DNA from: an uncultured Rhodobiaceae bacterium
GTDB taxonomy: Bacteria > Pseudomonadota > Alphaproteobacteria > RS24
Length of the DNA: 33,096 bases
Direction: 5' to 3'
Assembly: GCA_937876775.1 (NCBI GenBank)
Contig: CALEFA010000034.1
Location: 1-33,096 of the forward strand
Each line of letters opens with the position of its first letter. The first letter of the stretch is position 1. This document shows, one piece after another, positions 9,301-16,066 of the stretch. The translations under genes and the position numbers were made by a program. The notes below the pieces were generated by a model, which was given only the letters and a program-made list of their open reading frames with translations, searched no databases and was not told the origin of the DNA.

Positions 9301-9627
9301 ATGGCCCGCCCATTACCGTTCACCGCCGTCACCGATACGGCAGAAAAATTCGACATTAATTTTCCAATGCATCCGGCCACTGAAGCGCCAATGCGGGTGC
9401 ATCAGTTAATCGGCGATATTTTGGAAACCGTCAGCCGCGAAGTGCGTCGCGATAACATGGCCAATGGCGATGTTTTGCAAGCCATGGCCATGGCGCTCGC
9501 CGTGCGCGCGCGGATGATTGCCAGCCACCCTGAGACCACCACCGGACTGGCCCGCGATTTATTGGAAGCGGCCATTGAAGGTGTTCTGGAAGCGCAAGTC
9601 AGCGCCCCGCCCTCTGGTCAAGCCTAG
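9301..9627 (+). CDS. Conserved-looking hypothetical protein
   Basis: 108 residues with a good ribosome site (AGAGGAG ahead of ATG 9301). The N-terminal third (PLPFTAVTDTAEKFDINFPMH) is beta-like. It is followed by a helical region LIGDILETVSREVRRDNMANGDVLQAMAM read in pieces, and a small-residue C-terminus. The protein is soluble, with no motif I can tie to a function. It lies 20 nt after the previous gene on the same strand, so it is likely the last member of the photolyase operon. It converges with the SDR gene six bases later. Confidence 0.7.
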   Translation: MARPLPFTAVTDTAEKFDINFPMHPATEAPMRVHQLIGDILETVSREVRRDNMANGDVLQAMAMALAVRARMIASHPETTTGLARDLLEAAIEGVLEAQVSAPPSGQA

Positions 9628-9633
9628 GGCCGA

Positions 9634-10362
9634 TTAAGCCGGAATTGTTTGCCCATCAAACGCCAGAACATGACCCGAGTCGCTGGCCTGCGCCTGATCG
9701 ATGACCTGCAGTAAATAGCCAGCCGATTGTTGCGGGGTGAATAGTTTTTTGGCCGCCACAGCCGATTGAAACGGTGCCGAAAGACCAGTGTCAACCGTGC
9801 CCGGATGCAAGCCCAGCACCAACCTATTCGGATGCCGTCGCGCCACTTCCAGAGCGGCAGTTTTTACAATCATATTCTGCGCCGCTTTGGCCGCCCGATA
9901 GCTATACCACCCGCCCAGCTGATTATCGCTGATCGAGCCGACGCGGGCCGACAAATGCGCCATCACCGCCTTGCCCTGTGTTGCCATCAGCGGCTGCAAA
10001 TATTTGCAGATCAGCGCTGGGCCAATGGCGTTAACTTGCAAAACCTGCGCCATGCTGGTCGCGTTAATTTGGTTGAGAGATTTTTCCGGTGCAACTTCTA
10101 ATAAATTGTCGTGCAGCAAGCCAGTGGCGTTGATAATCAGCTGAAACGGCGGCTGATTTTTCAATGTTTCGGCCAGGCCAGCGACCGAGGTTTCATCGCA
10201 AATATCGCAGATATGAGCCGTTTTTGGGTCATTTTTTTGCCGCGCCACGCGCACCAGATTGACATGTGGTGCCGCCTCAAGCAGCTCACAAAACCCGGCC
10301 CCCAAGCCGCCAGAGGCGCCAATAATCAGCACATTTGCCGGTGACGGAAAGCTTTCAAGCAT
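9634..10362 (-). CDS. Short-chain dehydrogenase/reductase (SDR) family protein
   Basis: 242 residues with the classical SDR layout: nucleotide-binding IIGASGGLGAGF (15-21 glycine motif), NATG near 78-81, catalytic Ser in HLSARVGS (about 138) and the active-site Tyr155-x3-Lys159 in WYSYRAAKA. It would oxidise or reduce an alcohol/carbonyl with NAD(P). The short, CsgA-like architecture does not reveal the substrate. ATG 10362 is preferred over the upstream frame start because GAGAGGG precedes it by 9 nt. A palindromic site lies at 10384-10397 in its upstream region. Confidence 0.85.
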   Translation of the reverse strand: MLESFPSPANVLIIGASGGLGAGFCELLEAAPHVNLVRVARQKNDPKTAHICDICDETSVAGLAETLKNQPPFQLIINATGLLHDNLLEVAPEKSLNQINATSMAQVLQVNAIGPALICKYLQPLMATQGKAVMAHLSARVGSISDNQLGGWYSYRAAKAAQNMIVKTAALEVARRHPNRLVLGLHPGTVDTGLSAPFQSAVAAKKLFTPQQSAGYLLQVIDQAQASDSGHVLAFDGQTIPA

Positions 10363-10504
10363 GATGTTTGACCCTCTCAATAATGACACGTGCGTCACTT
10401 TTTTCTTTACACAAAAGCGTCGACGTTTCATCATTATTTATATCGCTGAGTTCATATCTCAAGCAGATGATATCGCAGGGAGAGCGGGCGAGGCGCGCAA
10501 GGCT

Positions 10505-10915
10505 CTATTGGTTCAAAAAACCTTGAATAACCATCATGCGCTGCCTCGCATCCTCCGGCCGATATTCGACCCCCTCGCCCACACCCCAAATCGGCGCCGG
10601 CCATGCCGCATCATCAATATGTCGGGCAATCACATGCACATGCAATTGGCGCACCATATTGCCAAGTGCCGCGACATTCATTTTATCGGCTTGTGCGGCC
10701 GTGCGTAGCCCATTGGCGCAACGCATCGACAGGTCGAACAAACGCGCGCGGTCGGCCTCTGGTAAATCCTGCCATTCTTCAGCGCCGGCAATTTGCGGCA
10801 CCAGCACCAGCCACCAATAGCGGCTATCATTGGACAGCCGAACATCAATATTATCGACAATCATCACCGATTGCGTATCAGCCGCCAAACGCGCATCAAG
10901 CACGAAACCGCTCAT
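10505..10915 (-). CDS. HIT-family nucleotide hydrolase/transferase
   Basis: 136 residues of the histidine-triad superfamily, which cleaves phosphoramidate or dinucleoside polyphosphate substrates through a histidine intermediate. The signature is RQLHVHVIAR: the first triad His is Gln90, and the catalytic middle His92 and His94 are kept. This Q-x-H-x-H form is found in a subfamily of short bacterial HIT proteins. The N-terminal part has the expected beta strand SRYWWLVLVPQ. ATG 10915 is 4 nt after the stop of the upstream metallo-hydrolase gene (10920), so both are one transcript. Precise substrate unknown. Confidence 0.85.
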   Translation of the reverse strand: MSGFVLDARLAADTQSVMIVDNIDVRLSNDSRYWWLVLVPQIAGAEEWQDLPEADRARLFDLSMRCANGLRTAAQADKMNVAALGNMVRQLHVHVIARHIDDAAWPAPIWGVGEGVEYRPEDARQRMMVIQGFLNQ

Positions 10916-10919
10916 TTGC

Positions 10920-11567
10920 TTAGCCCAGCGCCGTATCGGAGACAAATGGATTGGTTTGTTTTTCAAACCCCAATGTCGATGTTGGCCCATGGCCGGGAAT
11001 AAAGGTGATATCCAAATCAAGACTGAACAGCCGATCGGTAATCGACGAAATTAATTGCTGATAATCGCCTTTGGGAAAATCCGTGCGCCCGATAGAACCT
11101 TTGAAAATAACATCGCCGACCATGGCGACCTTATCTTCCGGCTGCACAAACACCACATGACCTGGTGTATGGCCTGGGCAGTGCACCACGTCAAAGCTGA
11201 CACCGGCGGCCTCCACCTTATCACCATTTTCCAGCCACTGATCCGGCTCGAAAGCCAGTGCTTCGGGAAAGCCATATTGCTGGGCGGCGGCCGGCATGCC
11301 ATCGATCCAGAATTTATCTTCCTTATGCGGGCCAATAATCGGCACGCCGCGCTGTTCGGCCATTTCGGCAACGCTGCCGGCATGGTCGAGGTGCCCATGT
11401 GTGACCAATATTTTTTCAATTTCAATATTGTTTTCATCAATAAATTTATTCAGCAAAGCCAAATCGCCGCCGGGGTCGACAATCGCCCCTTTCATCGTGT
11501 CTTCATTCCAAAACACGGTGCAATTCTGCTGGAACGGGGTCACAGGAATAATTTGATAACGTAACAT
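10920..11567 (-). CDS. Metallo-beta-lactamase-fold hydrolase (glyoxalase II-like)
   Basis: 215 residues of the MBL superfamily, nearest in pattern to YcbL-type glyoxalase II-like thioesterases. Metal ligands are THGHLDHAG (His57, His59, Asp61, His62), the His in CPGHTPGH, the Asp in VGDVIF and the terminal His in IPGHGP. A dinuclear zinc or iron site is expected. The length is short compared with true glyoxalase II because the substrate-binding C-terminal domain is missing. The ATG at 11567 follows GGGAGAG; a TTG four codons earlier is rejected. It is the first gene of a two-gene unit with the HIT protein. Confidence 0.88.
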   Translation of the reverse strand: MLRYQIIPVTPFQQNCTVFWNEDTMKGAIVDPGGDLALLNKFIDENNIEIEKILVTHGHLDHAGSVAEMAEQRGVPIIGPHKEDKFWIDGMPAAAQQYGFPEALAFEPDQWLENGDKVEAAGVSFDVVHCPGHTPGHVVFVQPEDKVAMVGDVIFKGSIGRTDFPKGDYQQLISSITDRLFSLDLDITFIPGHGPTSTLGFEKQTNPFVSDTALG

Positions 11568-11624
11568 AGTCTCTCCCAAATCTGGCCCAAACTTGGCCGA
11601 AGCTCACGTGCCAGCATAAACCTT

Positions 11625-11653
11625 TTGGTCGCTGAATCAAAACAGCTTAGAAT
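11625..11653 (+). promoter_or_regulatory. Promoter of the 16S-complementary mini-gene
   Basis: TTGGTC (11625-11630) and TAGAAT (11648-11653) are separated by exactly 17 nt, giving a start site near 11660. That is only about 14 nt before the very strong Shine-Dalgarno at 11674-11689. The -10 overlaps a small palindrome, GAATC-T-GATTC, which could be an operator. Confidence 0.6.
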
Positions 11654-11689
11654 CTGATTCGTGTTTAACAAACGAAAGGAGGTGATCCA

Positions 11690-11782
11690 TTGTCTAGTGA
11701 AAGGTCTAATTTGAGGTATCCCATGTTGCGACTGAATACGGCCGTGGAACAACCCTTACGTCCGGTCGGTGTGCAAATATAA
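11690..11782 (+). CDS. Putative 30-residue protein with extended anti-16S Shine-Dalgarno
   Basis: A TTG-started frame of 30 codons (MSSERSNLRYPMLRL..., ending RPVGVQI) with TAA at 11780-11782. Immediately upstream, GAAAGGAGGTGATCCA (11674-11689) is complementary over 16 nt to the conserved 3' end of alphaproteobacterial 16S rRNA. AGGAGG is 7 nt from the TTG, the ideal distance. A 17-nt-spaced promoter lies upstream and a hairpin terminator downstream, so it is a free-standing transcript of about 180 nt. The peptide is basic and soluble, and I do not recognise it. Alternatives are a regulatory RNA whose active part is the 16S-like-binding stretch, or initiation at the inner ATG 11723. Confidence 0.55.
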   Translation: MSSERSNLRYPMLRLNTAVEQPLRPVGVQI

Positions 11783-11807
11783 AAGGATTCCTTGAATCCA
11801 ATCACGG

Positions 11808-11838
11808 GGGCGCTCGCATTGCGGGCGCCCTTATTGTT
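11808..11838 (+). terminator. Rho-independent terminator of the mini-gene
   Basis: A 10-bp GC-rich stem (11808-11817 with 11821-11830, one G-T pair) with a 3-nt loop is followed by TTATTGTT. A smaller hairpin, GGATTC-CTT-GAATCC (11785-11799), precedes it just after the ORF stop. Confidence 0.85.
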
Positions 11839-11894
11839 ACCCCAAACTCCAAAATTTTTTACCGACAGCTCGGTTTTCGGGGGTATAAACCCTG

Positions 11895-13349
11895 ATGAGT
11901 TACTTTCTCGGCATTGACCTTGGCGCCAGCAGTCTGAAAGCCAGTCTGGTTGACGGGCAAGCTCGGCAACTGGCCAGCGCCAGCGCACCGATTGCTAGCG
12001 CCCATCCGCAAGCCGGTCAGGTGGAGCAAAATCCGGCCGATTGGCTCTCCGCCTTATGCCACGTGCTGGCAAGTTTACAGCACACACAGGAAAACAGTTT
12101 CTTAAAAATCGAAGCCATTTGCTTCTCCGGCGGGGCACATATTGCCGTATTGCAAGGGGCCGATGGTGCGGTCTTGCGACCGGCAATTATGTGGAGCGAT
12201 CAGCGCGCCCATGAGGAAGCCAGTTTCTTACAGAGCCAGAATGTCGAAGCTGTGACGCGCAACCGTCCCAATCCGACATGGAGCTTGCCGCAACTCATCT
12301 GGCTACAGAAACACCAACCGGAAATGATGCAAAAGTGCCACCGCATCAGCTTCGCCAAAGACTGGTTGCGCAGCCAGCTGACCGGCGATTGGCAAACCGA
12401 CGCCAGCGAGGCCGTCGGCGCCCTGATGACCGACTATCACAACGCCACACAGCATAACCAATGGCATGACGATTTGCTGGCCTATGCCGGTCTTAGCCCT
12501 CAACACATGCCACCGCTGGCCGATATGCTATCAATGGCCGGCCATGTCACCCAATCCGCCGCCCAACAAACCGGCCTGAAAGTCGGCACGCCGGTTTATC
12601 AAGGGGCAATTGATACCACTGTCGAATGGCTGTGTTGTGCGCCGCTGACGGCTGGCACGGCAAGCCTTAAACTGGCCTCTGCCGGCGTGCTGGCATTTGG
12701 CGACACATCGGCCAAGCCGCACCCACCGGTGTCACTGTATCCGCATATTTTGCCCGATACGCATTACCACGCGGCGGGGATGAATAATTGCATGGGCGCC
12801 CTGCATTGGGTGCGCCAGCTTTATTTATCAGATATGGATTTGCACGAGATGCAGGCCCTCGCCCAAACCGCCCCAATGGGCAGCAACGGTGTGGTTTTTT
12901 ACCCCTATCTCAACGGCGAGCGCGCCCCACTTTGGGATGCCAGCCGCACCGCCAGCCTTTGCGGGCTGAGCCGTGGCACCACGCGAGCCGATATTGCCCG
13001 CGCCGCCTATGAAGGCATTGGCCACGCGTTAAATGAGATTTTTCAGGATATGACAGCAAAAATTGGAGCCAGACCTGACCGCCTGCATTTGCTTGGCGGT
13101 GGCGCGCAAGATGCGTTTTGGGGACAAATGCTGGCTGACATGATGGATGTCGAGATTGCGCGCGGACAGCACACGGATTGTTCTTTCGCCACCGCCCTGA
13201 TGGCGATGACCGCAGATGGCGCCTTTGCCGATGTGACAGAAGCAGCGGCGGCTGGTTATCAACATGCGGCACATTTTACACCTGACAAATCCAAAACCCG
13301 TGGTTATGCTGATTTTCACGATTTATTTATAGCGCAGCGCCAACAATAG
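11895..13349 (+). CDS. xylB: FGGY-family sugar kinase, xylulokinase-like
   Basis: 484 residues with the FGGY N-terminal phosphate-binding motif GIDLGASSLKASL (6-18), the substrate segment MWSDQRAHEE (99-108) and the C-terminal block FYPYLNGERAPLWD..ADIARAAYEGIGHAL. The catalytic Asp is Asp240 in YQGAIDTTVEW, where E. coli XylB has GGGDNAAGAV, so the site is kept but its surroundings differ. It phosphorylates a sugar or polyol with ATP. Xylulose is the default guess, but the changed motif leaves the substrate open. No isomerase or sugar transporter is adjacent. The gene is separated from the mini-gene by a terminator. Confidence 0.8.
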   Translation: MSYFLGIDLGASSLKASLVDGQARQLASASAPIASAHPQAGQVEQNPADWLSALCHVLASLQHTQENSFLKIEAICFSGGAHIAVLQGADGAVLRPAIMWSDQRAHEEASFLQSQNVEAVTRNRPNPTWSLPQLIWLQKHQPEMMQKCHRISFAKDWLRSQLTGDWQTDASEAVGALMTDYHNATQHNQWHDDLLAYAGLSPQHMPPLADMLSMAGHVTQSAAQQTGLKVGTPVYQGAIDTTVEWLCCAPLTAGTASLKLASAGVLAFGDTSAKPHPPVSLYPHILPDTHYHAAGMNNCMGALHWVRQLYLSDMDLHEMQALAQTAPMGSNGVVFYPYLNGERAPLWDASRTASLCGLSRGTTRADIARAAYEGIGHALNEIFQDMTAKIGARPDRLHLLGGGAQDAFWGQMLADMMDVEIARGQHTDCSFATALMAMTADGAFADVTEAAAAGYQHAAHFTPDKSKTRGYADFHDLFIAQRQQ

Positions 13350-13370
13350 CGGCGCTCAATGGAGACCAAA

Positions 13371-14210
13371 ATGGAAAACCGTATTGATTTCAAAGTCGAG
13401 AACCACATTGCCCATATTCATATGGTGCGTAGCGACAAAATGAATGCCCTCGACAATGACATGATGATGGCTCTGATTGACGCTGGCGAGCGGTTGACAA
13501 CCGACAAAGATATTCGCGTTGCGGTTTTGTCTGGTGAAGGCAAAGCCTTTTGCGCCGGTCTTGATATGGCGAATTTCGCGCAAATGGCCAGTGCCTCAAG
13601 CGGTGGCAAATCTGACGTCACCCGCACCAAGCTCGCCGAGCGCACCCACGGCCTCGCCAATCGCCCGCAACAAGTGGCTTATGCGTGGCGTGAAGCACCG
13701 GTGCCGGTTATCGCTGCCGCTCAAGGTTTCGCCCTTGGTGGCGGGTTTCAATTATTCATGGGCGCAGACATGCGCTATGCCGCTCCAGAAACCAAATTCT
13801 CCATTATGGAAATCAAATGGGGTCTGGTGCCAGACATGGGCACCACACATGCGATGACCCGTGTCGCTGGCGAAGATGTTGTCAAAGAACTAGCCATGAC
13901 CGGACGCATTTTCCTCGCCGAAGAAGCCCGCGAGCTTGGTTTCCTGACCCGTATTTGTGATGACCCGCTGGCCAGCGCCATGGATACCGCTGGTCAAATC
14001 GCGGCCCGCAACCCGCAAGCCATTCGCGGCATTAAACGCTTGTTCAATGAGCCAGCCGACCGTGATATTGCCGCCACCCTGATGCTAGAAAGCGTGCTGC
14101 AAGACGACATCATCGGTTATCCGAACCAAATTGAAGCCGTGACAGCGGAATTGGAAAAACGTCCAGCGCATTTCACCGATGAGGACGAAACCGCCAAGGC
14201 GGCTGAATAA
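13371..14210 (+). CDS. Crotonase superfamily protein (enoyl-CoA hydratase/isomerase-like)
   Basis: 279 residues with the crotonase fold: LSGEGKAFCAGLDM (oxyanion hole), AAAQGFALGGGFQLF and FSIMEIKWGLVPDMGTTHAM. Against classical hydratase, the first catalytic Glu is a Gln (127). The second Glu (147) is kept, and an Asp stands at 155, the place of the third acidic residue in dienoyl-CoA isomerase. This suggests isomerase rather than hydratase chemistry, but that is inference. The second of two nearby ATGs (13371) is used because GGAG precedes it by 7 nt. It follows the sugar kinase by 21 nt on the same strand. Confidence 0.85.
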   Translation: MENRIDFKVENHIAHIHMVRSDKMNALDNDMMMALIDAGERLTTDKDIRVAVLSGEGKAFCAGLDMANFAQMASASSGGKSDVTRTKLAERTHGLANRPQQVAYAWREAPVPVIAAAQGFALGGGFQLFMGADMRYAAPETKFSIMEIKWGLVPDMGTTHAMTRVAGEDVVKELAMTGRIFLAEEARELGFLTRICDDPLASAMDTAGQIAARNPQAIRGIKRLFNEPADRDIAATLMLESVLQDDIIGYPNQIEAVTAELEKRPAHFTDEDETAKAAE

Positions 14211-14213
14211 CAA

Positions 14214-15227
14214 TCAGCCGCTGAAAAGAGACACACTGCGGCCAATCAGCCAATAAACAGACAGGCCACCCAGCGCCACAACCGGCGCTTGATAGACGAC
14301 AGCGACCAGTCGTGGTTGCGCCAGCCTATTGGCTTCCAGCACAATAGCCAATCGTGAGCCAATCAATAAAGCCACCGCGACAATCATCAATTGCCCAACC
14401 TCAATGCCAATATTGAAAAGTGCCAAAGCCGGAAGGGCGGCGTCTCGCGGCAGGCCAATATCGGCCAGCACACCGGCGAAGCCGAAACCATGCAAAAGCC
14501 CGAATAAAAATGCCACTGATTGCGGATAACGCGTCGCCAAAATGGAACGATTTTCAGGCGCCTGCGCCAGCTCAATGGCGACGAATAAGATCGACAGGGC
14601 GATAATCATTTCAACCACTGACGACGAGAGCTGCACCCAACCAAACACCGATATCGCCAAGGTGAGCGAGTGAGCCAAAGTAAAACCTGTGACCACCAAG
14701 GCCAGAGGCTTCCAGCCTTGCACCAGCATCACCAGTCCGAGCACAAAAAGAATATGGTCGAAGCCAAATAGTAAATGCTCCACCCCCATGCCGAAATAAG
14801 CGCCCAGACCGGCGCCCCCACCAGAGAATTCTTGCAGCGGGCGGTCTGCCGTCAGCCGCAAACTGGTTGCTTGGCCGGTCAGCGGATTCAATTGCACGAA
14901 CACATCAGTGATGGTTTTTTGCAAGCCCTCAACGCCAATTTTCTGCCCCAAAAGGCCGCCTTCACAAATTAAGGTGAAGCTCTCGACCAAAGCACCCGGG
15001 CGCCGCCGCATGGTGCTATCGCCATCGCGCTTGCAGTTGATCGGGAACACCGGCCGCAAACCGAGACCCGCGACTTGCTGGCGGCTATCGCGCACCGGTT
15101 GTTTCCAGCTAATGGCGAAAACATCTTCCGCCTTTTCATTGATTTCTATATAGCCTGGGCGCACTTCATGGGCTGTTGCGGTCGCCATAGTGGCCCAAAA
15201 AACTGCCAATAAAAGCAGATGTTTCAT
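14214..15227 (-). CDS. HupE/UreJ-family membrane protein
   Basis: 337 residues: a cleavable signal peptide (about 1-19, ending ATATA before HEVRPG), a periplasmic beta-rich domain to about 135, then some seven hydrophobic helices. The family's polar motifs are clear: GVEHLLFGFDHILFVLGL, FTLAHSLTLAI, ELAQAPENR and LLHGFGFAG. Members of HupE/UreJ include nickel/cobalt permeases, but this long form with a periplasmic domain has no proven substrate. The start overlaps the parvulin stop by 4 nt (ATGA), the last step of a three-gene operon with a parvulin and a DUF3604 protein. Confidence 0.85.
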   Translation of the reverse strand: MKHLLLLAVFWATMATATAHEVRPGYIEINEKAEDVFAISWKQPVRDSRQQVAGLGLRPVFPINCKRDGDSTMRRRPGALVESFTLICEGGLLGQKIGVEGLQKTITDVFVQLNPLTGQATSLRLTADRPLQEFSGGGAGLGAYFGMGVEHLLFGFDHILFVLGLVMLVQGWKPLALVVTGFTLAHSLTLAISVFGWVQLSSSVVEMIIALSILFVAIELAQAPENRSILATRYPQSVAFLFGLLHGFGFAGVLADIGLPRDAALPALALFNIGIEVGQLMIVAVALLIGSRLAIVLEANRLAQPRLVAVVYQAPVVALGGLSVYWLIGRSVSLFSG

Positions 15228-16057
15228 TGCCCGCCCTCAAGCGGCACCATTTCAACGCGGTAGTCTTGGCGCAGTTTTTCCCACGCCGCCTGCTGCGCAA
15301 TGCGCGCCTGCTCGCCATGCCAATCATTGGCCACTTTTTCAATCATGCTGGTAAATTCAGGCACTTGCTTCTGGCTGCGCGCCACCAGTTTCACCACATG
15401 CCAGCCATAGGCCGACCGCACGGGGCCAAACCATATGTTAACCTGCGGTTGGTCAAATACGGCATCGGTGAAACGCCCACCCATCAACTGCAGCAAGTCG
15501 GTTTGCGACTGACCGGCATATTCGCGATTGAGCATAAATGGTTGCCCCAGCAGGCGCCAATTGGCCTCATCGGCGCCCACTTGCGCCAATAATGCCTTCG
15601 CCTCAGCTTCTTTATTGGCAAATATATGCTGGAAGCTCACCTTTTCGGGCTGGCTGTAACGCTCAACATTGGCGTCAAAATAGACCTTTAGACCAGCTTC
15701 ATCTGGGGATTCGGGCGGCTCGACATCACCGAGGAAAAACTCGACCTTTTGTGCCAAACGGCGGCGAATGATTACATCTTGTTGATCGAGACCAAGCCGC
15801 GCCGCTTCGCGCACCAGAATTTCTTCGCGCACATAACCTTCGATTAAAGCGTCGAGCTGGCTCGCATTAGGTGGCGATTTGGTTTGCGCCTGCCATTGCA
15901 CGGCCAATTTTTCGACCAGAGGCAAGTCAATCAGAATCACCTTGTTCTGGCGTTGTTGCCAAGCCCATTCAGCGGCGAATAAAGCACCGCCAATTAAAAC
16001 AAACCATATGAGACGATCACGCAACATCGTGCGCATGAAAGAAACGATAACACGCAT
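15224..16057 (-). CDS. Membrane-anchored parvulin-type peptidyl-prolyl isomerase
   Basis: 277 residues: one N-terminal membrane helix (about 13-30, LIWFVLIGGALFAAEW), a SurA/PpiD-like helical linker (YVREEILVREAARLGLD, FFLGDVEPPES) and a C-terminal PpiC rotamase domain beginning VSFQHIFA and ending GPVRSAYGWHVVKL. It should act in the periplasm as a foldase. It lies 9 nt after the DUF3604 gene and overlaps the HupE gene by 4 nt, so it may serve maturation of one of these two exported proteins. The start at 16057 lacks a clear ribosome site; Met 8 is an alternative. Confidence 0.85.
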   Translation of the reverse strand: MRVIVSFMRTMLRDRLIWFVLIGGALFAAEWAWQQRQNKVILIDLPLVEKLAVQWQAQTKSPPNASQLDALIEGYVREEILVREAARLGLDQQDVIIRRRLAQKVEFFLGDVEPPESPDEAGLKVYFDANVERYSQPEKVSFQHIFANKEAEAKALLAQVGADEANWRLLGQPFMLNREYAGQSQTDLLQLMGGRFTDAVFDQPQVNIWFGPVRSAYGWHVVKLVARSQKQVPEFTSMIEKVANDWHGEQARIAQQAAWEKLRQDYRVEMVPLEGGQ

Positions 16058-16066
16058 GATATCTGA

